DNA of 64,000 nt. It comes from an uncultured Clostridium sp. (GTDB lineage Bacteria > Bacillota > Clostridia > Clostridiales > Clostridiaceae). Position numbers and translations under genes: made by a program. The DNA is taken from positions 62,001 to 126,000 of the forward strand of contig URGW01000001.1 in the NCBI GenBank assembly GCA_900547475.1. The letters are read 5' to 3'. This document shows, piece by piece, positions 15,277 through 24,489 of the stretch (position 1 is the first letter of the stretch; each line of letters starts with the position of its first letter). The notes beneath the pieces were generated by a model. The model was not told the DNA's origin, searched no databases, and saw only the letters and a list, made by a program, of their open reading frames with translations.

Positions 15277-16962
15277 ATGAAAAATTCAAAACTAAAAAAA
15301 CTATGCGCAGTGTTAATAACTGCAACAATTAGTACCTCTTTGTTCATTGGGTGTGGAAATACTAATAATACATTTAATGAAGAAAGTAAAGCTAATAATA
15401 GTTCTACAGGAGGAAATCAGGAGATTATTTATAATCTAGGTGCTGATCCACAAACAATTGATCCATTACTTAATACAGCTATAGATGGTTCAAATGTTAT
15501 TGTTAATGCTTTCGAATGTTTAATGGTGTTAAATGATAAAAATGAAGCTGAACCTGCGGCGGCTGAAAGTTATGAAGTTTCTGATGATGGTTTAGTTTAT
15601 ACATTTAAGTTAAGAGAAAATGGTAAATGGTCAGATGGGGAACCAGTTACAGCTAATGATTTCTATTATGCTTGGATGAGAGGAATAGATAAAAATACTG
15701 CAGCTGAATATTGTTATCAATTCTTCTATATTAAAAATGCTGAAAAATATTATAATGGTGAAGTTTCAGCAGATGAAGTTGGTCTTAAAGTATTAGATGA
15801 TTATACTTTAGAGGTTACTTTAGAAGCACCTACTGCGTACTTTACTCAATTACTAGCTCATCAAACTTACTCACCAGTAAGAGAAGATATTGTTTCTGCT
15901 AATCCAGATACTTGGGCTACTAGTCCTGAAACATATATTGGAAATGGTCCATTTAAATTAGTACAATGGGATATGAAAGATCAATTAGTATTTGAAAAGA
16001 ATGAAAATTATTGGGATGCAGACAATGTAAAATTAGAGAAATTAACATTTAAGTTAGTAACAGATACAACAACTGCTTATTCTGAATTAAAAGCTGGTAA
16101 CTTTGATGTTGTAAACTCTGTTCCTCCAAATGAAATTGAACCTGGCAAAGGAGAAGGGGTAGTTAAAATAATCCCAAAACTTGGTACGTATTTCTTTGCA
16201 ATTAATGTTGGTAAGCAAGATAACATAAACGATGATGTTAAAAAGGCTTTAAGCAATAATTTAGTAAGACAAGCTATGTGTTTAGCCATTGATAGGCAAG
16301 AGATAATAGATAATGTTGGTAAAGCAGATCAAGTTGCTGCCTACAGTTTTGTACCATTAGGTATTCCATCAACAGATGGTGGAGAGTTCTCTGATAAAGA
16401 ATATTATGATCCACAAGATATGGAAAGTAATATTGAAAAAGCAAAAGAATTATTAAAAGAAGCAGGATATGAAAATGGAGAGGGACTTCCAACAATTGAG
16501 TTAATGTATAATTCAGAAGATTCTCATAAAGATGTTTGTCAAATAGTGCAACAAAATTTAGCTGAAGTTGGTATAAATGTTGAATTAACAAATCAAGAAT
16601 GGGCAGTATTTTTAAACACAAGGCAAAATGGTGAATATCAAATTGCAAGACATGGTTGGATTGGCGACTATAGTGATCCTATGACATTTTTAGATATGTG
16701 GGTAACTGATGGTGGTAATAATGATTCTGGATTTAGCAACTCAGAGTATGATGCTTTAATAGCTCAGGCAAAAGTTGAAACTAATCTTGAAAAAAGAGAA
16801 GAATTATTAAGAAAAGCTGAAGATATATTAATGGACGAAGCGCCTATTATTCCTATATATTTCTATACAACAGTAATGGCATGGAATGATGATGTTGAAG
16901 GTATATTAGTAACATCTTTAGGTAAAGTTTATTTTAAAAATGCTTATAAAGTAGCAAAATAA
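15277..16962 (+). CDS. oppA: Oligopeptide ABC transporter substrate-binding lipoprotein OppA (copy 1)
   Basis: 561 aa family 5 extracellular solute-binding protein. A basic signal peptide leads to lipobox FIGC with C26 as the lipidated cysteine, then a Ser/Asn-rich linker and the family pattern LGADPQTIDPLLNTA. Conserved segments include WSDGEPVTANDFYYAWMRG and GNGPFKLVQWDMKDQLVFEKN. It should be anchored outside the membrane and bind peptides for an OppBCDF transporter that is not in the window. A second copy at 20901 is identical at most positions by eye, including the signal peptide, so this is a recent duplication. Terminator follows immediately. Related proteins (MppA) bind murein peptides; the ligand here is unknown. 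Confidence 0.93.
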   Translation: MKNSKLKKLCAVLITATISTSLFIGCGNTNNTFNEESKANNSSTGGNQEIIYNLGADPQTIDPLLNTAIDGSNVIVNAFECLMVLNDKNEAEPAAAESYEVSDDGLVYTFKLRENGKWSDGEPVTANDFYYAWMRGIDKNTAAEYCYQFFYIKNAEKYYNGEVSADEVGLKVLDDYTLEVTLEAPTAYFTQLLAHQTYSPVREDIVSANPDTWATSPETYIGNGPFKLVQWDMKDQLVFEKNENYWDADNVKLEKLTFKLVTDTTTAYSELKAGNFDVVNSVPPNEIEPGKGEGVVKIIPKLGTYFFAINVGKQDNINDDVKKALSNNLVRQAMCLAIDRQEIIDNVGKADQVAAYSFVPLGIPSTDGGEFSDKEYYDPQDMESNIEKAKELLKEAGYENGEGLPTIELMYNSEDSHKDVCQIVQQNLAEVGINVELTNQEWAVFLNTRQNGEYQIARHGWIGDYSDPMTFLDMWVTDGGNNDSGFSNSEYDALIAQAKVETNLEKREELLRKAEDILMDEAPIIPIYFYTTVMAWNDDVEGILVTSLGKVYFKNAYKVAK

Positions 16963-16999
16963 TCAAAAAGAGAGTCAAAATTTGGCTCTCTTTTTGATT
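16961..16999 (+). terminator. Intrinsic terminator of oppA copy 1
   Basis: Stem AATCAAAAAGAGAG with CTCTCTTTTTGATT plus inner CAAA/TTTG; starts inside the oppA stop codon. Confidence 0.85.
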
Positions 17000-17008
17000 A
17001 TAAAATAG

Positions 17009-17049
17009 ACCTGTAACAAAATTAAATATAAATTATTTTGTTACAGGTT
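17009..17049 (-). terminator. Intrinsic terminator of the gamma-glutamyl hydrolase gene
   Basis: Perfect stem ACCTGTAACAAAAT with ATTTTGTTACAGGT placed directly after the minus-strand stop codon at 17056. Confidence 0.8.
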
Positions 17050-17055
17050 AAAATT

Positions 17056-17781
17056 TTAATCTTTACAACTATAAATAAATTTTTTAAATAAATCTAATGT
17101 TATGGAATCATTAGATGCCATCATTTCAGGATGCCATTGTATACCTACTACAAATGGTTTATTTATCATTTCAATAGCTTCAATAATACCATCTGGAGAT
17201 ATAGCAGTATTTTTAAAGTTAGGGGCCACTTCTTTAACTGCTTGATGATGAGCACTATTAACAATATAATTATTGCCAAATATTTCGTGTAAAATGCTAT
17301 TTTTTTCTATATACACAGGGTGACATTTTTCTGAAAGGTGACTTTCTTGTTTATGAAGTATTGGTGAATCTGTAGCATAGGATATATCTTGATGTAATGT
17401 TCCACCACAGGAAACATTAAGAATCTGACATCCTCGACATATTCCTAAAATAGGCATATTTAATTCAAGGGCTTTTTGGGCTAAATTAATATGATACCAG
17501 TCAACTAAATCATTACAATTTCCTAAAAGGGGTTTAGGAAGCTCTTTATATGATAATGGATTAACATCAATACCTCCAGGAAGTAGTAATCCATCACATG
17601 TAGATAATTGATCAAGTAAAATATCAATATTGTTTATTAAAGGCAAAATAACAGGAATTCCTCCAGCATCAGCAATTGCTCTTGGATAGTTATTGTTTAT
17701 TCTAGTATAATCTTCACCTGCAAATTCTATTCTAGAATCCTTAACTATCCCACCAGCTATCGCTATTAGTGGTTTTTTCAT
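17056..17781 (-). CDS. Class I glutamine amidotransferase-like gamma-glutamyl hydrolase (peptidase C26, PuuD-like)
   Basis: 241 aa. The start is set at ATG 17781 because GGAGGGGATAAA precedes it; an open frame reaching to 17847 has no such site. Nucleophile cysteine in GICRGCQILNV, catalytic His-Glu in GIQWHPEM, and LLLPGGIDVNP identify the C26 family, which includes gamma-glutamyl-GABA hydrolase. It hydrolyses gamma-glutamyl amide bonds in the cytoplasm. It lies on the opposite strand between an OppA gene and the M14 peptidase gene, so a role in breaking down imported gamma-glutamyl peptides is plausible, though this is inference from context. All catalytic residues are present. Confidence 0.88.
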   Translation of the reverse strand: MKKPLIAIAGGIVKDSRIEFAGEDYTRINNNYPRAIADAGGIPVILPLINNIDILLDQLSTCDGLLLPGGIDVNPLSYKELPKPLLGNCNDLVDWYHINLAQKALELNMPILGICRGCQILNVSCGGTLHQDISYATDSPILHKQESHLSEKCHPVYIEKNSILHEIFGNNYIVNSAHHQAVKEVAPNFKNTAISPDGIIEAIEMINKPFVVGIQWHPEMMASNDSITLDLFKKFIYSCKD

Positions 17782-18002
17782 TTTATCCCCTCCTTGAAAT
17801 AAATCTTCAATATATATTATACGAAGAAAAAGAAATACTTTAAACATTTATAAGAAAAAAATACATAATTACAATAGTAATTTATCTTGATATTTTATAA
17901 TGTGAACTAAAGTAAAGAAAAATTATAAAATATATTATAAACATTTTAGGGGGGTAACATAAAATAGTAAATATAACAAAATCAAATTATACTTATGATA
18001 AG

Positions 18003-18920
18003 ATGATTATAGATTTACAATATTTCAAAAAAATATATAGTAATAATATAGAGTTAAATATAATTGGAACTTCTCATGATGATAGAGATATTTATGAAGT
18101 AATATTAGGAAAAAGTAATAATAAAAAAAATGTATTGATACATGCAGGAATTCATGGTAGAGAGTACTTAACATCCTTATTAATTATGAAGCAAATAGAA
18201 TATTATTTAAAGAATTATGAAAATGAGGAGTATTGTGGCATTAAATATAGAGATTTGTTTAATTCAGTGACTTTTCATTTAATTCCCATGGCAAATCCAG
18301 ACGGAATTACTATAAGTCAAATAGGTATAAAAGGTATAAGAAGTGAAAAATTAAAAGATTTTATTTATGAATGCTATTATAATGATTTAAATGCTAGATA
18401 TACTTGTGATAGATTTAAAAATTATTTAAAAAAATGGAAAGCAAACGCCATTGGTGTAGATTTAAATAGAAATTTCGATGCTGGATGGAATGAAATAAAT
18501 CAAAGTAAAAAATGCTCTTTTGCAAATTATAAAGGGAAATGTTGTAATTCTGAACCAGAATCTAAGGCACTTGTTAATTTAGTTAATAAATATAATTTTA
18601 TTTCTACAGTTAGTTATCATTCATCTGGAAATTTAATTTATTGGGATTATAGAGATAGCTTAGTTAAAAATGAGTGTAGCGAGCTAGCGGACCTTATTTC
18701 AAGTGTAACAGGATATACAAAAGAAAAAAGTGATAGTGAATATTCTGAAGTTGTACCAGGTGGATTTAAGGATTGGGCATCTTCTAAACCTAATAATCCA
18801 ATACCAAGTGTAACTATTGAAGTAGGTTTAGGAAAGTGTCCATTGAAAAATTCAGAGTTTAAATATATTTGGAATGCTAATTATAGAGTTTTAGCAGCTA
18901 TTGCATACATGTTAAGATAG
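18003..18920 (+). CDS. M14-family zinc carboxypeptidase, gamma-D-glutamyl-diamino acid peptidase-like; true start probably further upstream
   Basis: Zinc ligands in HAGIHGREY (HxxE) and SYHSSGN, substrate-binding NPDG and VDLNRNFDAGW, and the catalytic glutamate in TIEVGLG make this an active M14 enzyme. No signal peptide, so it is cytoplasmic, as is MpaA, which cuts D-Glu-meso-DAP peptides. The first ATG (18003) has no Shine-Dalgarno. The frame is open back to 17958, its translation VNITKSNYTYDKM matches the usual N terminus of the family, and AGGGGGG (17948-17954) is nine bases before an in-frame ATA at 17964. The gene may therefore start at AUA, or may have lost its ATG. It sits in the peptide-use cluster. 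Confidence 0.82.
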   Translation: MIIDLQYFKKIYSNNIELNIIGTSHDDRDIYEVILGKSNNKKNVLIHAGIHGREYLTSLLIMKQIEYYLKNYENEEYCGIKYRDLFNSVTFHLIPMANPDGITISQIGIKGIRSEKLKDFIYECYYNDLNARYTCDRFKNYLKKWKANAIGVDLNRNFDAGWNEINQSKKCSFANYKGKCCNSEPESKALVNLVNKYNFISTVSYHSSGNLIYWDYRDSLVKNECSELADLISSVTGYTKEKSDSEYSEVVPGGFKDWASSKPNNPIPSVTIEVGLGKCPLKNSEFKYIWNANYRVLAAIAYMLR

Positions 18921-18970
18921 CAAATTTATAATTATTAAATTATGAACATGTTTATGCATTCTATAGAAAT

Positions 18971-19003
18971 AAAAAATACCGATTAATATCTGGTATTTTT
19001 TGT
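18971..19003 (+). terminator. Intrinsic terminator of the M14 peptidase gene
   Basis: Perfect 10-bp stem AAAAAATACC with GGTATTTTTT, 11-nt loop. Confidence 0.8.
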
Positions 19004-19012
19004 TTTATATAG

Positions 19013-19041
19013 TAGACAAATGTATTTAGTAAAGGTATAAT
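19013..19041 (+). promoter_or_regulatory. Promoter of the M42 peptidase gene
   Basis: TAGACA at 19013-19018, 17-bp spacer, TATAAT at 19036-19041, giving a 5' leader of about 170 nt. Confidence 0.7.
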
Positions 19042-19216
19042 GTAAAAAACAAAATAAAGATAATAAAATAAATAATTTATATTATAGTATACTATTAAAT
19101 ATTTATTGGGGAACTTAATAAAATATTTAAGCTATAATTTATTAGATAATAATAAATTAAAATAATATGTTACTATAATATATATGAAATGCTAAGTAGT
19201 ATTTAGGGGGCATAAT

Positions 19217-20296
19217 ATGATTAATATTAAAATTTTAGAAGAATTATCAAATGCATTTGGACCATCAGGATTTGAAGACGAAGTTACAACTGTAATCAAG
19301 AAATATTGTAATGAAATGATAGTAGAAAATGATTCTATGAATAATGTTTATGCAAAGCTAAAAAATTATGATGGTAATAAATTAGTTGTTATGTTAGATG
19401 CACATACTGATGAAGTTGGATTTATGGTCCAAGCTATTAATGATAATGGGTTATTAAGTATTGTTCAATTAGGTGGATGGCATAATACCAATATTCCTGC
19501 ACATACTGTTTATGTTAAAAATAGAAATGGTGAACTTATTAAGGGAATAACGACTTCTAAGCCAGTTCATTTTATGACAGCTAGCGAAAGATGTAATAAT
19601 TCATTAGAAATAGAGGATATCTTTGTAGATGTTGGTGCTAGTAGTAGAGAAGAAGTTTTAGATGTTTTTAATATTAGGGTTGGGGATCCAATAGCTCCAA
19701 AAGTTGAATTTGATTTTAATGAAAAAAATGGAGTTTGTTATGGCAAAGCTTTTGATAATAGAATAGGATGTTTTTGTATTATAGAAACATTAAAAGCATT
19801 ATCTGAAATAAGTGATTTAAATGTAGATGTTGTTGGAGCTTTCGCAGCACAAGAGGAAGTTGGTACTAGAGGTGCGCAAGTTACATCCCAAGTTGTTAAA
19901 CCTGATTTAGCAATAGTTTTTGAAGGGTCACCAGCAGATGATTTATATTATTCTAAAAATATATCACAGTGTGCATTAAAAAAAGGAACACAAATAAGAA
20001 ATTTAGATCAAGGATATATAGCAAATCCTTTATTTATTAGACATGCAGAAAAAACTGCAGAAAAACATTCAATAAAATATCAAAATGCAGTTAGACGTGG
20101 GGGATCTACTAATGCAGCAAAGATAAGTTTAACTTATAAAGCAGTTCCAGTATTAGTTTTAGGTATTCCTTCAAGGTATGTGCATAGTCATTATAACTAC
20201 TGTGCTAAAGAAGATATAGAAGCAACAATATCATTGGCTATTGAAGTAATAAAAAGTCTTACTGAAGAAGTTATAAATAATATTTTAAGAAAATAA
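19217..20296 (+). CDS. M42-family metallo-aminopeptidase
   Basis: 359 aa, normal length for M42 (glutamyl/deblocking aminopeptidase, often misnamed cellulase). Metal and catalytic residues are visible: H and D in LDAHTDEVGF, the GKAFDNRIGC aspartate, the paired glutamates of AQEEVGTRGA, the aspartate of FEGSPADD, and the late histidine in RYVHSHYNY. It is a cytoplasmic enzyme, usually a large tetrahedral dodecamer, that removes N-terminal residues from peptides. GGGGGC precedes the ATG. It has its own promoter and terminator but sits between the M14 peptidase and the second oppA, consistent with digesting imported peptides. Confidence 0.92.
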   Translation: MINIKILEELSNAFGPSGFEDEVTTVIKKYCNEMIVENDSMNNVYAKLKNYDGNKLVVMLDAHTDEVGFMVQAINDNGLLSIVQLGGWHNTNIPAHTVYVKNRNGELIKGITTSKPVHFMTASERCNNSLEIEDIFVDVGASSREEVLDVFNIRVGDPIAPKVEFDFNEKNGVCYGKAFDNRIGCFCIIETLKALSEISDLNVDVVGAFAAQEEVGTRGAQVTSQVVKPDLAIVFEGSPADDLYYSKNISQCALKKGTQIRNLDQGYIANPLFIRHAEKTAEKHSIKYQNAVRRGGSTNAAKISLTYKAVPVLVLGIPSRYVHSHYNYCAKEDIEATISLAIEVIKSLTEEVINNILRK

Positions 20297-20354
20297 TATT
20301 ATTTAATTTTAAATACAATAAAAAAAGAGAAGTGATACTTAAATAAAGTATTAT

Positions 20355-20398
20355 AGATATAGGATAGTTAGTATAATAACTATCCTATATCTTTTTTT
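20355..20398 (+). terminator. Strong intrinsic terminator of the M42 gene
   Basis: Perfect 16-bp stem (20355-20370 with 20377-20392) followed by T-run. Confidence 0.88.
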
Positions 20399-20666
20399 AT
20401 TATATTTATATAAATGTCCTTGTGAAATAGTATAAATTTTAAAAATTGTTCACTTATAAATAAATGTTAAATTTTTAAAAATATAATATTAAATATAAGG
20501 AAATTCAAATAATCTTTTTTAAAAAATATTAATAAAAAGTGTAAACTAAGTAAATCAGCCTATGTAAACGTTAATATAATTTTATTTTCAAATTTACATT
20601 TTAATTAATATAACTAAATAATAATAATAATATATTAAAAAAACAGCATTTTTTTTAACAATTATT

Positions 20667-20694
20667 TTGACAAATGTTAAATTTTAATTATAAT
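20667..20694 (+). promoter_or_regulatory. Promoter of oppA copy 2
   Basis: TTGACA at 20667-20672, 16-bp spacer, TATAAT at 20689-20694. The 20400-20660 stretch upstream is very AT-rich with no gene seen. The leader of about 200 nt contains a stem TTATAATTTT (20768-20777) with AAAATTATAA (20797-20806) that exposes a GGGG at 20791-20794. Confidence 0.75.
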
Positions 20695-20900
20695 TAAATT
20701 ATGACTTAACCAAATTTTAGTTTATAAGTAATTAAATACAATTAAGTCGTGACATTTAAATATTAAGTTATAATTTTATAAATATTTTTAGGGGCAAAAA
20801 TTATAAGCATAAATTATAGCTTATATATTTAAATCTATATTATAAAAAGATATAAATTGCATAATGCAGTTTATTATAAATACAAAGGGGGCAATTAAAG

Positions 20901-22589
20901 ATGAAAAGTTCAAAACTAAAAAAACTATGTGCAGTATTAATGGCTGCAACTCTTAGTACAACATTATTTTTAGGATGTGGAAGTACTTCTTCAAATGATG
21001 GTAATAATACTAGTTCAGAATCTAAAACTACAACAAATAAGGATACTAAACAAGAATTAGTGTTTAATTTAGGAGCCGATCCTGAAACAATAGATCCAAC
21101 ATTAAATACAGCTTCAGAAGCATCAACAGTAATACTTAATGCATTTGAATGTCTAATGACACTTGATGAAAATGATAATGCAGTAGAAGGTGCAGCCGAA
21201 AGTGTTGAAGTCTCAGATGATGGATTAGTATATACTATTAAATTAAGAAAAGATGGAAAATGGTCTGATGGAGAACCAGTAGTAGCAGATAATTTTAAGT
21301 ATTCTTGGATAAGAGCACTAACTAAAGAAAATGCAGCGGAATATTCTTATCAATTATACTATATAAAAAATGCAGAAAAATATTATAACGAAGAAGTAAG
21401 TGCTGATGAAGTAGGAATTAAAGTTATTGATGACTATACATTAGAAGTAACATTAGAAGCACCAACAAGCTACTTTAAACAATTATTGGCATTTCCAACT
21501 TATGCTCCATTAAGAGAAGATATTGTAAGTGCAAATCCAGATGGATGGGCAACAAAGCCAGAAACTTATGTAACTAATGGTGCATTTAAACTAGTACAAT
21601 GGGATATGAAAGATCAATTAGTATTTGAAAAAAATGAAAATTACTGGAATAAAGATAGTATTAAATTAGATAAACTAACATTTAAACTAGTAACAGATTC
21701 AACTACTGCATATTCTGAATTACAAGCAGGAAACTTTGATGTTGTTAATTCTGTTCCACCAAATGAAATAGAGCCTGGAAAAGAAGCAGGTTTAGTACAT
21801 GTTTCACCAAAACTTGGAACTTATTATTTTGGTATTAATGTTGGTAAACAAGATAATATGTCTGAAGATGTTAAGGAAGTATTAAACAACAAATTAGTTA
21901 GACAAGCTATAAACTTAGCAATAGATAGACAAGAAATAATTGATAATGTTGGTAAAGCAGAACAAGTTCCTGCATATAGCTTTGTTCCACAAGGAATTTA
22001 TAATGCAGATGGTACAGAATTTGCTGATAAAGAATATTATGATCCTTTAGATATGGAAGGAAATATTGAAAAAGCAAAAGAATTGTTAAAAGAAGCTGGA
22101 TATGAAAATGGTGATGGAATACCAACTATTGAGTTAATGTATAATTCTGAAGAATCCCATAAAGATATTTGTCAAATTGTTCAACAAAACTTATCTGAAA
22201 TCGGAATAAATGTAGAATTAACTAATCAAGAATGGGCAGTTTTCTTAAATACTAGACAACAAGGTGGATATGAAATTGCAAGACAAGGATGGATTGGCGA
22301 TTATTCAGATCCTATGACATTCTTAGATATATTTGTAACTGGCGGTGGTAATAATGACTCTGGCTATAGTAATCCAGATTACGATAAACTAATTGCTGAA
22401 GCTAAAGTTGAGTCTGATACAGCTAAGAGAAAAGAGTTATTAAGAGAAGCTGAAGATATTTTAATGGAAGATATGCCTATACTTCCAATTTACTATTACA
22501 CAACTGTAATGGGATGGAATGAAAATGTTAAGGGTATCCAAGTTTCTGTTTTAGGAACTGTCTACTTACAAGGAGCTTATATAGAATAA
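20901..22589 (+). CDS. oppA: Oligopeptide ABC transporter substrate-binding lipoprotein OppA (copy 2)
   Basis: 562 aa paralogue of the gene at 15277, nearly the same length and collinear throughout. Lipobox FLGC with C26. Family segments LGADPETIDPTLNTA, WSDGEPVVADNFKYSWIRA and NGAFKLVQWDMKDQ are intact. Differences are concentrated in the linker after the lipid cysteine and at scattered surface positions; both copies appear functional, so they may bind different peptides or be expressed differently. Its promoter is closer to consensus than that of copy 1. GGGGGC before the ATG matches the first copy. No permease or ATPase genes are near. Confidence 0.93.
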   Translation: MKSSKLKKLCAVLMAATLSTTLFLGCGSTSSNDGNNTSSESKTTTNKDTKQELVFNLGADPETIDPTLNTASEASTVILNAFECLMTLDENDNAVEGAAESVEVSDDGLVYTIKLRKDGKWSDGEPVVADNFKYSWIRALTKENAAEYSYQLYYIKNAEKYYNEEVSADEVGIKVIDDYTLEVTLEAPTSYFKQLLAFPTYAPLREDIVSANPDGWATKPETYVTNGAFKLVQWDMKDQLVFEKNENYWNKDSIKLDKLTFKLVTDSTTAYSELQAGNFDVVNSVPPNEIEPGKEAGLVHVSPKLGTYYFGINVGKQDNMSEDVKEVLNNKLVRQAINLAIDRQEIIDNVGKAEQVPAYSFVPQGIYNADGTEFADKEYYDPLDMEGNIEKAKELLKEAGYENGDGIPTIELMYNSEESHKDICQIVQQNLSEIGINVELTNQEWAVFLNTRQQGGYEIARQGWIGDYSDPMTFLDIFVTGGGNNDSGYSNPDYDKLIAEAKVESDTAKRKELLREAEDILMEDMPILPIYYYTTVMGWNENVKGIQVSVLGTVYLQGAYIE

Positions 22590-22611
22590 TAAAATATTAT
22601 AAATAAAATAG

Positions 22612-22659
22612 ATATAGTATATATTGGTGTATTTCACTAATATATACTATATTTTTTTA
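22612..22659 (+). terminator. Intrinsic terminator of oppA copy 2
   Basis: 18-nt stem with two imperfect positions (22612-22629 with 22635-22652) followed by seven T. Confidence 0.85.
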
Positions 22660-22805
22660 GTAACTTTGAAAAATAATATAGAAATGATAAAGAGTAAGAA
22701 TAATTAGATGGACTATGTATAAACTATATATAAGCTATAAAAAATTACATATTTAATATTAATTTTAGTAGAATATAAGAAGTACAAGTTATAAAAGGAG
22801 GGTAT

Positions 22806-24281
22806 ATGAAGTGTCAAGATAACTTATCAAATAAATATTTAAATCTAGAAAATACATATTCACAGCTTCCAAAAAGTTTATTTTCATTTCAAAATCCAAG
22901 TAAGTTAGATGATTGTAAATTAGTATTTTTCAATACAACTTTATCTGAAGAATTAGGATTAAATAAAGACTTTTTAAAAAGTTATGATGGTATACAGTTT
23001 TTGTCAGGAAATAAAATTTTAGAAAATACAACTCCAATTTCTCAAGCTTATGCAGGACATCAATTTGGACATTTTACAATGTTAGGAGATGGAAGGGCAG
23101 TTCTTTTAGGCGAGTTAATATCAAAAAATAAAGAAAGATTTGATATTCAAATTAAAGGTAGTGGAAGGACTCCTTATTCAAGAGGAGGAGATGGAAAAGC
23201 AACTTTGGGACCGATGCTTAGGGAATATATTATAAGTGAAGGAATGCATGGTTTAGGAATTCCAACAACACGTAGCTTAGCTGTAATTTCTACTGGTGAA
23301 GATATTCTTAGAGAGGAATTATTGCCTGGTGCAATATTAGATCGTATAGCTAAGAGTCATATTCGTGTTGGTACTTTCCAATTTGCTAGAAATTTTTGTG
23401 ATATTGAAGATCTTAAATTATTAGCAGATTATACTTTAAAAAGACATTTTGAAATAAAAAAACATGAAGAAAATCCTTATCTTTATTTACTTAATGAAGT
23501 TATAAAAAGTCAAGCGTTACTTATAGCAAAATGGCAATTAGTTGGATTTATTCACGGTGTTATGAATACAGATAATATGCTAATAAGTGGAGAAACTATT
23601 GATTATGGTCCTTGTGCATTTATGGATACATACGATCCTAACACTGTATTTAGTTCCATTGATATTAATGGAAGATATGCATATGGTAATCAACCTAAAA
23701 TTGGTGCTTGGAATTTGGCAAGATTTGCAGAATCACTATTACCATTATTAGATAAAGATATAGATAAAGCTATTGAAATTGCAGAAGAAGCATTATCTAA
23801 TTATGAGACTTTATACAATAAATATTGGGAAAATGGAATGAAAGCTAAGCTTGGAATATTTAATTCTGAAGAAGAGGATAGGGATCTTATTTTTTCTCTT
23901 TTAAATATTATGAAAGATTATAAAGCTGATTATACAAATACTTTTCGTAATTTAACATTAGAAAATTTAACATAAGGTGAAATATTTAAAAGTAATGATT
24001 TTAAGAATTGGTATAAAATTTGGCAAAAAAGATTGATAAGACAAAATAAACCAATAACTGAATCTATTAATCTAATGAAAATGAATAATCCAACCATTAT
24101 TCCACGTAACTATAAAGTTGAAGAGGCTTTACATGCTGCAGTTACTAATAATGATTATAGCATTATGAAAGAACTCTTAGATGTAATTAAAAATCCTTAT
24201 GATTATTCAAATATCAATGAAGAATATTCAAAGACACCTAAGCCTACAAGTTGTGCATATAAAACATATTGTGGTACTTAA
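22806..24281 (+). pseudogene. selO: SelO (YdiU) protein AMPylase, interrupted by one in-frame stop
   Basis: SelO is a pseudokinase-fold enzyme that transfers AMP to proteins. The first 389 codons carry family motifs: YAGHQFGHFTMLGDGRAVLLGE, IKGSGRTPYSRGGDGKA, HGVMNTDNM and TIDYGPCAFMD. A TAA at 23973-23975 then ends the frame, but the same frame continues for about 100 more codons with typical SelO C-terminal sequence (PTIIPRNYKVEEALHAA, then TYCGT) to a stop at 24281. The total of 491 codons is normal for the family and no indel is needed, so a single nonsense change separates it from an intact gene. GGAGGG precedes the ATG at 22806. The kinase-fold part survives, so partial activity cannot be ruled out. 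Confidence 0.85.
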
Positions 24282-24489
24282 ATTTAAATTAAGTATAAAG
24301 AAATTGTAAATTAAATCCTAAATTATTGAAGTTATTTCTAATTTATAGTACGATATAAAAAATAATCTATTTGATAAATATTATCAATTTGTTAATGTAA
24401 TATGAAAAATAGCTTGATTTTTTATAAAATTAAGAAGAGCAATGTTCATATAACTTAACAGATCGAATTTTATAAAAAGGGGGATAAAT

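Noticed and set aside
16077..16648. Two open frames on the minus strand inside oppA copy 1
   Set aside because: They are antisense to a clear family 5 binding protein, have no ribosome sites, and a similar shadow appears in oppA copy 2.
20400..20660. CodY-like or other operator in the AT-rich stretch before oppA copy 2
   Set aside because: Sequences such as AAATTTTTAAAAAT resemble the CodY box only weakly and are expected by chance at this base composition.
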